Shown piece by piece: positions 16,291 to 26,170 of a stretch of DNA of 64,000 nucleotides; the stretch's first letter is position 1; each line of letters opens with the position of its first letter. Made by a program: the position numbers and the translations under genes. The notes beneath the pieces were generated by a model that saw only the letters and a list, made by a program, of their open reading frames with translations, had not been told where the DNA came from and did not search any database. This DNA is from a virus: the IMG/VR virus record IMGVR_UViG_3300009180_003294, positions 1-64,000 of that record; one strand, written 5' to 3'.

Positions 16291-19200
16291 GCAAGCAAAC
16301 AAAAAAGCCAGCAGAACTAGCCGCTAAAAAAGTTAAAAATATAAACCTTTTACCGCAGGTATTTGTCACAGAGCCTAACAAGAAAATGTTAGATTCTAGT
16401 TTAGATTTAATGACCAGCAAAGGCCAATTATCTAACTTTAAAGAAACACTGGGGTTGAGGTCTGCTACAAACGGTGTCACTGAATTCTTCAAAGTAGAAA
16501 GCAATGAAGTTCGTCGAGAAAGCCAAGCTAATAACATGCTTGTTATGAGAGACGGCGAAGATGCTTATTTGGGCAAAGCAAGTTACTTGGACATTGAAAA
16601 TTATTTCCGAGTAAAAGGCTTGGAACTAAAAGATGGCATTCAATTAGATAAAGATATTAATATTTTAGACTTGCCGATAATCTCTGCAAGATTATCTGAC
16701 TATCATTTATACTATTGGGTTGCCAATGATTTACCTGCGATGAGACTGCATTTTGCAGAAGCAGTTGGAGGCGGAAATAAATTTTCCATGGCCACTGATG
16801 TTATCGGGAAGCCAAGTGTGACACTGGTAGACGATGAAACTGGTAAATCATTAACATTACAAAACGGCATGGTTGTTTACTTCACTGGTTTTGTTGATTC
16901 GGATTATAAAACAGATGACATAGACGATCCGAAGACTTATTTTGTTACGGGCACGGGAGAAAATATTTCTTTATTAAGAACAACAAATATAGATAAAAGA
17001 ATTCCAAACAGCTATCTTAAAAAACGTCCTTGGGATAAATCAGACCCATTAGTCGATGCGCCTGCCATTAAATGGGACAGCGAATTATGGGACGGAAGTC
17101 AAATTGTTACTTCAGAGCCGGAATATATAACCATGGACAAATATATCGCCAATGAAAATCATTGGGGTGTAATCGATCACTGGTATCATATTAATTTAAT
17201 TAAAACTGTGGCAGATTTTTTAGATGTTTCTGTTAATAACATTGTAACAGAAGCTAATAAAGCAAAACGTCCTATTATTACTTTTAATAGGCATACAAAA
17301 CTTTATAATTGGCCCAATAACTTAAGAACAGCAGTGTCAACAATGCTCACCGGACAAGTTTCAGATTATACAGGAAAAGCCGGTATTAAAGATTTGTATG
17401 GTTACACATTGGTCAACGGCGACAGATTAGTATTTGAAGAATCACCTGGAATTTATACAGTTTCTAATCCTGATACAAATGCAAGTTTTGTGCAAACAAC
17501 TTCGACTGTAACAGGTGATGGTGCGTTAGTTGCAGTCGATTCTGATATTAGATATTATAGATTAATTTATAAAAACAACAGATGGCAGTTTGCACAGAAT
17601 AAAACAACAAAAAATCAATGCCCTAGATTTGAATTTTATACCAGCAATGACGAACACTTAGAAACATTTAATGAAATTGATTATAAGGGCGGGGTTATTC
17701 TCGACTTTGCTCCGGGTCCAGTCTATGATTATACATTAGACAGAAGCATACAAGTCAGTAGCATCGATTTTGATATAATTAATGAAAATAATTCACTGAA
17801 TATTAGTCCTAATCAAATAAAGTTTACAACTGATATAGATAAAATGTTTTCCTATAATGATGAAATCACTGGAGAAGAAATAGAAATTAAAGGGCCGTTT
17901 GGCTACAAGTATTTGTCAGCTTCTGCAATATCGTTTTATCAGCCTCGACGAGGTTTGGATATTACAAAGCAAACACAGGATTTGTTCTATAATGATAATA
18001 CAGAAACTCAATGGAGCGAAGAGATAATCCCCACTGCTAATGGATTTGATACTATTCATATATTTTATGATGAAACAGAAAAGTTAAAATTCTATTTTAA
18101 TGTGCAAGGCCACGGTTTAATCAGATTTTCTAGTAAAAGAGGATTTCACAATCTTGAACAAGTTATGCCTTTGATATCTGGCAGCAATTTTAAAATAGTT
18201 TGTCATGATTTACCTTACCCAATAACTTTTTATCGAACAGAAGTAATAGATAATATTTCTAGACCTGTATTATTAGAAGAACCATATTGCTTTAATAATG
18301 GAGTCAGCAATGGTGTCATCGAATTAGATCTGTCCGCCAGTATTTTAGAAGATTCTAGTTATATCGATAATTTATTAAACATAGACACTACTAGATTATT
18401 CTGGACAGCCAACAACATAACTAAATCGGCGATTATTCGTCCTGTAAATAAATGGAGGTTCTTACAGTTTGCTTATCTACGAGACAAGACTAATCCGATT
18501 TATGAAAGCTACGATTATACTATCAGTGATATAACTCTGGAAGACGGCTCGTTGAGTTATTATCAGCAATTGATCTCTACACCCATATTAAATCAAAAAT
18601 CAAAATACGGAGATAAGATTTGTTTGGATACTTTGATATCCGATCCAGTGAGTAAAACAGCTCCGTTGAGTTTAACTACGAATCCGTTGAATGCTAAACT
18701 CAACGTTATTAATTATTATTCATTGTATCAACATACAATTAATCTAAAGTCAAATGCTTCAAATGCAAAAGAAGCATTGCAAACTGATCCTTCATTGATT
18801 ATCTCTGGCATGGGCGGCGGCACATTATTAAAACATAATAGTCCGTTGGCAAAAGCGGCAATTGTTGCAACCAACTTGCCCTATGACTTCAGTGAAATCA
18901 TTATTAAACAAGGCAAGCACTACGACTCATTTTTAAATAAGTTAACATTTGAACTTCAACAAGTCATCGATAAAAATAACACATCTATTATGTCTAGTTT
19001 AGATATTTTAAATTTAGCAGTCAGTAACATCTTTTTAAATCAAACTAATAATGAGAACTTTTGGTATCACAGTAACATGTTAGGCTGGGGAAATTCTATT
19101 AATTATATTGAAAAGAAAATAACAGTTACCAATGTTTTTGCTATTCCACTTGACAATGGATTAAGTTTAATCGATCACGGTGCTGGCAAAGAAACTATAC

Positions 19201-22200
19201 TACACCTTATTGCTGATAATAAACTATTGACACGTGGTGTAGATTATACACTATCATCATCAGAAGACTATTATACTAGTATTGTATTGGACAATAAATT
19301 TGCCAACACAGAATTAACTATTAGACAATGGACTGACGAATTCAATTCTAAGATTCCTGCCAGTTTGGCAAAAATTGGATTGAACCCAGTTTATCAACCT
19401 GAAATTTACGCAGACACAAGTTATGCCGATACAAAATACTTCTTATGCAGACACGATGGCACACGTTTATATTTAGAAGATGGTGTAGACGAAAACAATT
19501 ATCCAAACAACAGCATTGAACAGTTATTATTTGAATATGAAAAAGCTGTGTGGTCAAGTATTGCATATGACATAGAAAATAACAGCAATGCTTCTTTGCT
19601 GGAAGATCAACCTGGTTATTTTAGATCAGGCAGATACACATGGTCAGAAATAAGAACTGTGGTCAACAGCGAAGTCTTATCATGGATGGCAGAAAATAAT
19701 ATTTTCACAATGTCTAATGATACATACAGCGAAGCTGATCCTTTTACTTACACATATCAACTAGGCAGCGATGACGGTAACACTACAATGACTGGCTCTT
19801 GGAGAGCAATCTACAAATATTTGTACGACACTGATCGTCCACATTCACACCCTTGGGAAATGTTAGGTCATACACTAAAGCCAACATGGTGGGACACTTA
19901 CTACTCTTGGACTGATTCAGCTAAAAGAACAGCATTGGAAAAAGCACTGCGTACAGGAAACACTAATACACCGACACAGCCTAAAACCAATCCATTCTTT
20001 GCTAGAGTACGCAATGTGGATGATATAGAAACTTTTCCAGTAGACTCTGCTGGTAAATTACTTGCGCCCACAGAGTTATTATGGCTAGATGCAGAGCCAT
20101 TGAATAGCGGCAATTGGGTAGTAGGAGAACAAGGTCCATTCGAAACTGTGTTTCTTAATACTCAAAGAGGTCTAGCCGCAGAAGCGAAATTAAAATTCTT
20201 AGCCAGTCCTGCTAGATATGTCAACACAAACTGGGTGCCTGGACAATTAACAACCAACAAATGGGGAATTAAATTAGATTCCACTAGTAAATTTTGGCAG
20301 ACAAGTAACATCGAACACAACTATCATAGAAAAGTTGTCAACGGAGTCATAACATATACTGCCGGTATAGAAAGTTTGTATGCAGAATTTTGTGCGCTCA
20401 ATAACCGAGATTTTAAATCAACTGTTATAGATAAATTTAACAACTTAGCAGTTAACAAAGAATTCTTACTCGGCGGATTCAGTAATAAAAATAATATTAG
20501 AATTGAAAGTACAAGTATTGCAAGTCAACGCAAAACATTATTCGTACCCGAAGAAAATTATGCAGTTAGATTAATTAAACATTATTCAGATAGAGAAATA
20601 TTCTATTCTGCAATGCGAATAATTTGGAACGGAACATCATATTCTGTTCATGGATTTGCCAATGAACAGGGATATTTTAATTATTTTACTCCTGTGGCAA
20701 ATAGTGGTGTTACTGCCAAAACTATAGGCAATATTGTAGTCAAAGAAAAAAATGTTTACAGCAACGAACTAACATCTCTGACCTACGGACAAGAGTTTGC
20801 GAGCAGACAAGAAATATATGACATCATTGTCGGCTATGGAAAATATTTAGAAAGCCAGGGATTTAAATTTGAAGAAGTTGAATCCTATGATCTACGTAAT
20901 TGGCAGTTGAGTGCAAGTCAATTTATATATTGGAGCAATGAAATTATTGCTCCCGGTAATTACATTGATTTAAATCCAGCGGCTTCTGGTATTGTATTGA
21001 CAATGCCTCGGGGACAATTAGAAAATTTAGAAGGCACCAACGAAAACGTTGGACAATGTGTGGATCGCAAAAATAAACCATTGTTCAGCAAAGATTTATT
21101 AGTTGAGCGCAGTGATAATATCACAGTTAAAACCAAGGATACTGGCAATCCAATTTATGGCATTAAATTAACATTTGCTACCTACGAATCGGTTGTACAT
21201 TTAGATTCCATCAGCGTGTTCAATGACATATACTTCCTGCCGGATCAGTGTACAACCAAGCGTAGTTTTGTAATAGGCGGCAAAAAGAGTCAAATTTGGG
21301 ATGGGAAATATTTTGTTCCTGGGTATGTTGTCAGCGATGATTCTATTATTCCCAACTACGACACGTTCTCTGAAGTTGGAAGAAATTTATTAGACATAGA
21401 AAACGTTGTCGACGATAAAACAATACTGGCTGCTAGCAGAGCTCAATTTGGATTAACTAGAAATCCAGAATTACGCCAATTGTTTTTGCAAGAAGAAACA
21501 GAGACGCTGTTTAAAAATGCGATTACTTATACAAAAGGTACCAAGCAGGTATTTGCAGGCCTGGAGCCACTGACTCACAGCGACGGAAGTTCGACCAAAC
21601 CCCTGGAAGAATACATGGTACGCATAGGCGAGTTTGGAAATACTAAAAATATTGAATTCTATGAATTTGAATTAGCATCTGATGACTTGGCCCGCAATCC
21701 ACAGGTTATTAGTTTTGTAGCCGACAATGATGATAGAGTAAGTCCTTATATTCACTATATAACTGATAATTCACAGAAATGGGTGCATAAACCGTATAGA
21801 AAAAATTTAACATTTAAACCATTAGATAGAACATACACTGATTTAAAAACCAGCGGTCCTGTCATCGAAGGAGATACTAATTTTAGTGTTGCTACATTAG
21901 ATGATCTGCCTGCATTGTACAGTGATTTTTCTGAACTATATAATATAGAATCATATTCAGCCAATAAATCTTATAAGAAAAATTCGCAGGTTCGATACAA
22001 CGGATTCTTGTACTATTCGATAACCACTGTTAGTCCAAATACATGGACTAATAACAGCGATAAATTTACTCGTATAAACGAACCATTTTTGCCTAACATA
22101 TTTGTTGCAAATTATAATAAACCTAACCCTAATTTACTGGGCACAAGCAACAGTATGTTCACACCCGGCACTTGGCAAGTATTACAAACGATAGACAGAA

Positions 22201-24542
22201 ATATTGCAGTAACAGAAATATGCCCAGGCCCCACAGATGTGAGTAAAGCTAGAGTTACTTGTAATTTCCCTCACAGAGCAGAAGTTGGCGATTATGTATT
22301 AATTATTAACGCAAGCTCTGTAAATTCCTCAGTCAATGGTATATGGCGTGTAGATTCCATTGAGAATAATTTTGGATTTTATATTAACACTAGAGTCACA
22401 GAAGCTATTACCACAGGTAAAGTATTTGCATTTAAGCCAATTAGATTTAAAAATCTTGCTGAATTAAATGCTGCCACTGGTGCAAATGCAGGAACATACG
22501 GGTATGCGTGGAAGAGAAAATATAATCCTTTTAGCAACGTGATAGGTACTACTAATTTTACATTACCGATTACTCCCAGCAAATATAATGCCGCTTTTCC
22601 TATTGCAATCATCGATGACGGCATGGGCAATAGCAAGGGCGACGTCAGCTTTGACTTTGGAAACTATAAAGTCTACGAAATAATTCAAACTGATGTCATT
22701 AGAAAAACAGTTGTTAAAACCGATTCACTGCCATTAGACCTCAGTGACATAGAACATTTGATAATCTACGACTATGATTCCAATAAAGTCATGGCCAAGT
22801 TAGAATTATTCGATCCTAGAAAAATGTATCTACCAAAAGCGTTTAAAGACGACATAGAAGTTATAAGTCGTGTGGATCCTGCAAAATATACTCGCACTAC
22901 AGATGAATATAAGAGTGCTTATGCAAGTCTCGGCTGGTATGAAGAATATGTGGGACGCCGCTGGTGGGATACCAGTACTACACAGTTCAGTGACTATGAA
23001 AGTGGCGACGCATTGACAAGAGCAAGATATTGGGGAACAACTGTTGACAGTAAACTACCAGATATCTATGAATGGACCAAAAGCCCGGTGCATCCCACAC
23101 AATGGAATAAGTTAGTAGAAGCCAAAGGCACTGCATTTGGTCAACGTGCTTCGGGTGAAGTTTATGTTGACACTACTTCTGGAAAAGATAATTACCACTG
23201 GGTTGAAGAACAAGATTATGTCAACGGTAATACTTATAATGTGTTTTATTTCTGGGTAAAGAACAAAGACACTATCAGTCCAGAAAGCAAAGCTGTGAGA
23301 ATTTATTCTACTAAACAGTTGAGTAAAATAATATTAAATCCAAGTGCAGCCGGCTTGGCATGGTGGGCACCTATTAACAGTAACAGCATTATGCTAAAAG
23401 GTGTTGAACATCTTTTAAATAATTCCAGCACAGTAGTTCAAATCAAGAAGAAATTAAAAGGCGAAGAAAAACATCAACAATGGTTATTTGTGTCTGAAGC
23501 AAACACTTCTGAAACCATACCGCAGTGGATACACACACGTTTTCGAGACAGTATTGCTGGTGGCATACACTACGAATTAACACATGAAGGCATTGATTAT
23601 TCTGTGACTACAAATGTTCCGGATGCTGCCAAGTTGCATAGATATTCTCGAGCAGGAAACACTATTAGACCATACCCACAGAGTTGGTTCAGTGATATCT
23701 ACGAAGCAAGAAGAACATTTATTAAAAAAACAAATCAGTTATTATTAAACGTTGACATCAGTTCCTTGCCAAATTGGGGAGACATTTTAAATCAAACTGC
23801 GTATTCATTGTTTGATAATATATACGACATGACCAGCTATTGGACATTTGTAGATTACCAAAGCGAAGACTATGATCCTACAAAAGAAATATCCTTGACT
23901 ATATCCAAATTAGCTGAAATTTATACATCTTATGTAACAGCGAATTCATATATCAAAGTATTGGAAGATAATTCTATATATGAAAAAGATGTTGCTGGAG
24001 GATTCAAAGTAGTTTATAGAACTGCTGATAAAACAAATCAACGTGGTGCCATTAAACTCAGCGACGAATTGTTTGATCCCAAAGGCACATGGGATGGCTC
24101 TAAATGGGACGCAATTAACATTCCATGGGACTTTGACTTCTGCAATGTATTTTATGCAATAACAGAAGCACTGCGAAATAATCTTTTTGTAGATACATAC
24201 AAAGTCGGTTATTCTAAAATGATGTGTGCCATGTTTAGGTATGTGTTAAGCGAACAAACTAATGTAGATTGGCTACAAAAGTCCAGCACAATAGAACCTA
24301 TTAATTTAATAAACAAGGTCTTGGATAAAACAAATACACTTCGTCGTGATGATATTGACGTATTTTTAAACTTTTATACCAGTGTAAAAAGTTATAGAGA
24401 TAAAATTCGAAGTTCCACAGTTAATAAACAATTGATAGAAAATACCAATTTGTCCATGGATGAAACATTGTCGATAGAAGACACTGAAATTAACATTGGA
24501 TATGGCGGCGAACTTGCCGGAGAAGGCACTGTCTTTAACTAA
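16287..24542 (+). CDS. Giant baseplate/tail protein, gp7 position
   Basis: This single open frame of 2751 residues occupies the place of T4 gene 7 (gp7, 1032 residues), directly after gp6. The N terminus is Lys-rich (QTKKPAELAAKKVKN), then LLPQVFVTEPNKKMLDSSLDLM. The long middle part is rich in Tyr, Trp and Asn and has many beta-type segments without obvious exact repeats. Around 2200-2330 are Trp-rich stretches (GWYEEYVGRRWWD, KSPVHPTQWNKLV), which T4-like marine phages share in very large proteins at this position. It is probably a wedge arm or peripheral baseplate fiber that binds the host. No enzymatic motif was recognised. Gene position supports the role; direct homology to gp7 is uncertain. 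Confidence 0.6.
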   Translation: MSKQTKKPAELAAKKVKNINLLPQVFVTEPNKKMLDSSLDLMTSKGQLSNFKETLGLRSATNGVTEFFKVESNEVRRESQANNMLVMRDGEDAYLGKASYLDIENYFRVKGLELKDGIQLDKDINILDLPIISARLSDYHLYYWVANDLPAMRLHFAEAVGGGNKFSMATDVIGKPSVTLVDDETGKSLTLQNGMVVYFTGFVDSDYKTDDIDDPKTYFVTGTGENISLLRTTNIDKRIPNSYLKKRPWDKSDPLVDAPAIKWDSELWDGSQIVTSEPEYITMDKYIANENHWGVIDHWYHINLIKTVADFLDVSVNNIVTEANKAKRPIITFNRHTKLYNWPNNLRTAVSTMLTGQVSDYTGKAGIKDLYGYTLVNGDRLVFEESPGIYTVSNPDTNASFVQTTSTVTGDGALVAVDSDIRYYRLIYKNNRWQFAQNKTTKNQCPRFEFYTSNDEHLETFNEIDYKGGVILDFAPGPVYDYTLDRSIQVSSIDFDIINENNSLNISPNQIKFTTDIDKMFSYNDEITGEEIEIKGPFGYKYLSASAISFYQPRRGLDITKQTQDLFYNDNTETQWSEEIIPTANGFDTIHIFYDETEKLKFYFNVQGHGLIRFSSKRGFHNLEQVMPLISGSNFKIVCHDLPYPITFYRTEVIDNISRPVLLEEPYCFNNGVSNGVIELDLSASILEDSSYIDNLLNIDTTRLFWTANNITKSAIIRPVNKWRFLQFAYLRDKTNPIYESYDYTISDITLEDGSLSYYQQLISTPILNQKSKYGDKICLDTLISDPVSKTAPLSLTTNPLNAKLNVINYYSLYQHTINLKSNASNAKEALQTDPSLIISGMGGGTLLKHNSPLAKAAIVATNLPYDFSEIIIKQGKHYDSFLNKLTFELQQVIDKNNTSIMSSLDILNLAVSNIFLNQTNNENFWYHSNMLGWGNSINYIEKKITVTNVFAIPLDNGLSLIDHGAGKETILHLIADNKLLTRGVDYTLSSSEDYYTSIVLDNKFANTELTIRQWTDEFNSKIPASLAKIGLNPVYQPEIYADTSYADTKYFLCRHDGTRLYLEDGVDENNYPNNSIEQLLFEYEKAVWSSIAYDIENNSNASLLEDQPGYFRSGRYTWSEIRTVVNSEVLSWMAENNIFTMSNDTYSEADPFTYTYQLGSDDGNTTMTGSWRAIYKYLYDTDRPHSHPWEMLGHTLKPTWWDTYYSWTDSAKRTALEKALRTGNTNTPTQPKTNPFFARVRNVDDIETFPVDSAGKLLAPTELLWLDAEPLNSGNWVVGEQGPFETVFLNTQRGLAAEAKLKFLASPARYVNTNWVPGQLTTNKWGIKLDSTSKFWQTSNIEHNYHRKVVNGVITYTAGIESLYAEFCALNNRDFKSTVIDKFNNLAVNKEFLLGGFSNKNNIRIESTSIASQRKTLFVPEENYAVRLIKHYSDREIFYSAMRIIWNGTSYSVHGFANEQGYFNYFTPVANSGVTAKTIGNIVVKEKNVYSNELTSLTYGQEFASRQEIYDIIVGYGKYLESQGFKFEEVESYDLRNWQLSASQFIYWSNEIIAPGNYIDLNPAASGIVLTMPRGQLENLEGTNENVGQCVDRKNKPLFSKDLLVERSDNITVKTKDTGNPIYGIKLTFATYESVVHLDSISVFNDIYFLPDQCTTKRSFVIGGKKSQIWDGKYFVPGYVVSDDSIIPNYDTFSEVGRNLLDIENVVDDKTILAASRAQFGLTRNPELRQLFLQEETETLFKNAITYTKGTKQVFAGLEPLTHSDGSSTKPLEEYMVRIGEFGNTKNIEFYEFELASDDLARNPQVISFVADNDDRVSPYIHYITDNSQKWVHKPYRKNLTFKPLDRTYTDLKTSGPVIEGDTNFSVATLDDLPALYSDFSELYNIESYSANKSYKKNSQVRYNGFLYYSITTVSPNTWTNNSDKFTRINEPFLPNIFVANYNKPNPNLLGTSNSMFTPGTWQVLQTIDRNIAVTEICPGPTDVSKARVTCNFPHRAEVGDYVLIINASSVNSSVNGIWRVDSIENNFGFYINTRVTEAITTGKVFAFKPIRFKNLAELNAATGANAGTYGYAWKRKYNPFSNVIGTTNFTLPITPSKYNAAFPIAIIDDGMGNSKGDVSFDFGNYKVYEIIQTDVIRKTVVKTDSLPLDLSDIEHLIIYDYDSNKVMAKLELFDPRKMYLPKAFKDDIEVISRVDPAKYTRTTDEYKSAYASLGWYEEYVGRRWWDTSTTQFSDYESGDALTRARYWGTTVDSKLPDIYEWTKSPVHPTQWNKLVEAKGTAFGQRASGEVYVDTTSGKDNYHWVEEQDYVNGNTYNVFYFWVKNKDTISPESKAVRIYSTKQLSKIILNPSAAGLAWWAPINSNSIMLKGVEHLLNNSSTVVQIKKKLKGEEKHQQWLFVSEANTSETIPQWIHTRFRDSIAGGIHYELTHEGIDYSVTTNVPDAAKLHRYSRAGNTIRPYPQSWFSDIYEARRTFIKKTNQLLLNVDISSLPNWGDILNQTAYSLFDNIYDMTSYWTFVDYQSEDYDPTKEISLTISKLAEIYTSYVTANSYIKVLEDNSIYEKDVAGGFKVVYRTADKTNQRGAIKLSDELFDPKGTWDGSKWDAINIPWDFDFCNVFYAITEALRNNLFVDTYKVGYSKMMCAMFRYVLSEQTNVDWLQKSSTIEPINLINKVLDKTNTLRRDDIDVFLNFYTSVKSYRDKIRSSTVNKQLIENTNLSMDETLSIEDTEINIGYGGELAGEGTVFN

Positions 24543-24557
24543 GTAGTTAAAAAAACA

Positions 24558-24565
24558 GTTAAATA
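24558..24565 (+). promoter_or_regulatory. Possible late promoter GTTAAATA
   Basis: GTTAAATA lies 18 bases before the ATG at 24584; transcripts from it would have a leader of about 13 bases containing AGGA. The match is weaker than TATAAATA. Confidence 0.45.
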
Positions 24566-24583
24566 TAGTATACAGGAAATAAA

Positions 24584-25195
24584 ATGATAGATTCGACAAA
24601 TATTAACATCGATGGTCACGTAAAGATTTGGGATCCAAAGACTCAAGAAGTCTTTGTCAGTGAGCATAACGCAATTAATCCTGAGACAATGACGTTGATT
24701 ATTGCCACTATGTTACAAGGAAACAATAATTCTTATGTATATGAAATGCATTTCGGCAACGGTGGCTTGATCATAGACGAAACTGGAAACATCACTTACA
24801 ACGATGTCACTGATAATTTATCCACAGGTTTAGAAGCAGGACTGTATAATCCAACGTATTTCAAAGTTGTTGACAAAGTCGACACTGCAAACAACTCTGA
24901 TATTATTAATAACAATGTGGTGGTAAATCATACAACTGGTTTAAACTACACCGATTTAGTGGTTACATGTACGCTGGAAGAAAATGAACCAAATGCAGAC
25001 AGCGACGATAGTTTAGTGGTCAGCCCTGAAGAATACAACGGAGATTATATTTTTAACGAATTAGGCTTAAAAAGCCGCGGCAGTAATGGAAAAAACTCAG
25101 GATATTTGCTGAGTCATATTGTGTTTGACCCAGTGCAAAAGTCCGCAAATAGAGTAATACAGATTGTCTATACTTTAAGAATTAGACTAAACTAA
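24584..25195 (+). CDS. Tail fiber/baseplate-associated structural protein
   Basis: The 203-residue product has a short N-terminal part (NINIDGHVKIWDPKTQEVFV), then alternating beta strands with many Asn and Asp (NSDIINNNVVVNH). This is typical of small baseplate or fiber-attachment proteins in T4-like marine phages. It lies between the giant gp7-position gene and the fiber genes and has its own SD (AGGA). No T4 equivalent can be assigned with confidence; the gp8 or gp10 position would fit. Confidence 0.5.
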   Translation: MIDSTNINIDGHVKIWDPKTQEVFVSEHNAINPETMTLIIATMLQGNNNSYVYEMHFGNGGLIIDETGNITYNDVTDNLSTGLEAGLYNPTYFKVVDKVDTANNSDIINNNVVVNHTTGLNYTDLVVTCTLEENEPNADSDDSLVVSPEEYNGDYIFNELGLKSRGSNGKNSGYLLSHIVFDPVQKSANRVIQIVYTLRIRLN

Positions 25196-25199
25196 AATA

Positions 25200-25207
25200 G
25201 ATAAATA
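25200..25207 (+). promoter_or_regulatory. Late promoter GATAAATA with short leader
   Basis: GATAAATA precedes the ATG at 25231 by 23 bases. The predicted leader of about 18 bases contains AAAGGA, a normal ribosome-binding site, so this late transcript is not leaderless. Confidence 0.7.
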
Positions 25208-25230
25208 ATGCAACAAAGGAATTTTTAAGA

Positions 25231-26169
25231 ATGGCATATGATGTTACAAAAACAGACGGAACACGATTAGCTATTGTACGCGATAGGGAAATAGATACCA
25301 GTACTCCCATTAAACTGCTGGGTAAAAATTATTCTGCTTATGGCGAAATAATGGCAGAAAACCTAGTTCAAATGTTAGAGCACTTCAGCAATCCAGTTGC
25401 TCCAACAAACCCAATTACCGGTCAATTTTGGTGGAACAGCAATACACGAGTTGTCAGCGTCTATGACGGCGTAAAATGGAATCCCATTGGCGGAACAGAT
25501 TTAATAGGCGGTCCAGTAGACGGATTCAGTACAGCACTAATTAAAGACGTTGCAGGAATTTTTCACCGTGCTATTAAAATTCACGTCGGAGCTTCATTAA
25601 ATGCAACCGTGGGCACAATAGTTGCTATTATCAGCAGTGAAGCTGCCACTTATACCCCACATGCAGATACCGGACTACAAAATAGATTTCCAACTATTGG
25701 CTGTGGCATTAACATGAATGACGGTCGAGATGTTGGTTCTGAATATGGTAACTTTAAAATACGTGGCCGTGCAATGGAAGCAGAATTTGCTGACATGGCA
25801 GAAATATACAGAAGTGACGTTGAGCTAGTCCCAGGTAATATTGTTCGTCTTGGCGGCGAATTAGAAATTACTAAAACAATTAAAGCCTATGACGAAGAAG
25901 TATTTGGTATTATATCAACTGCTCCTGGCTTCTTACTAAACAGCAAAATGAAAATGCAGGAAAATGCTTATCCTGTGGCATTGAAAGGTCGAGTACCTTG
26001 TTTAGTAACGGGCACAGTTCGAAAAGGTCAGCGTATTGTATCCAGTGAGATACAGGGCGTGGGAATGGCTACAAATGAATATAATCCTATAAACATTATC
26101 GGCAGAGCATTAAACGATAAAACCAGCAGCGGCATTAGCGCAGTAGAAGTAGCTGTCGGAGTAAGATAA
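25231..26169 (+). CDS. Tail fiber protein with conserved marine-phage head domain
   Basis: The 312-residue protein begins TKTDGTRLAIVRDREID, then IKLLGKNYSAYGEIMAENLVQ and NPVAPTNPITGQFWWNS. This N-terminal unit is repeated in many fiber proteins of T4-like marine phages. The C-terminal part (AEFADMAEIYRSDVELVPG, then GIISTAPGFLLNS and YPVALKGRVPCLVTG) resembles the G2-type or chaperone-like trimerising domain found at the ends of phage fibers. Together these suggest a short trimeric adhesin or fiber joint. Its late promoter is at 25200. Confidence 0.75.
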   Translation: MAYDVTKTDGTRLAIVRDREIDTSTPIKLLGKNYSAYGEIMAENLVQMLEHFSNPVAPTNPITGQFWWNSNTRVVSVYDGVKWNPIGGTDLIGGPVDGFSTALIKDVAGIFHRAIKIHVGASLNATVGTIVAIISSEAATYTPHADTGLQNRFPTIGCGINMNDGRDVGSEYGNFKIRGRAMEAEFADMAEIYRSDVELVPGNIVRLGGELEITKTIKAYDEEVFGIISTAPGFLLNSKMKMQENAYPVALKGRVPCLVTGTVRKGQRIVSSEIQGVGMATNEYNPINIIGRALNDKTSSGISAVEVAVGVR

Positions 26170-26170
26170 A

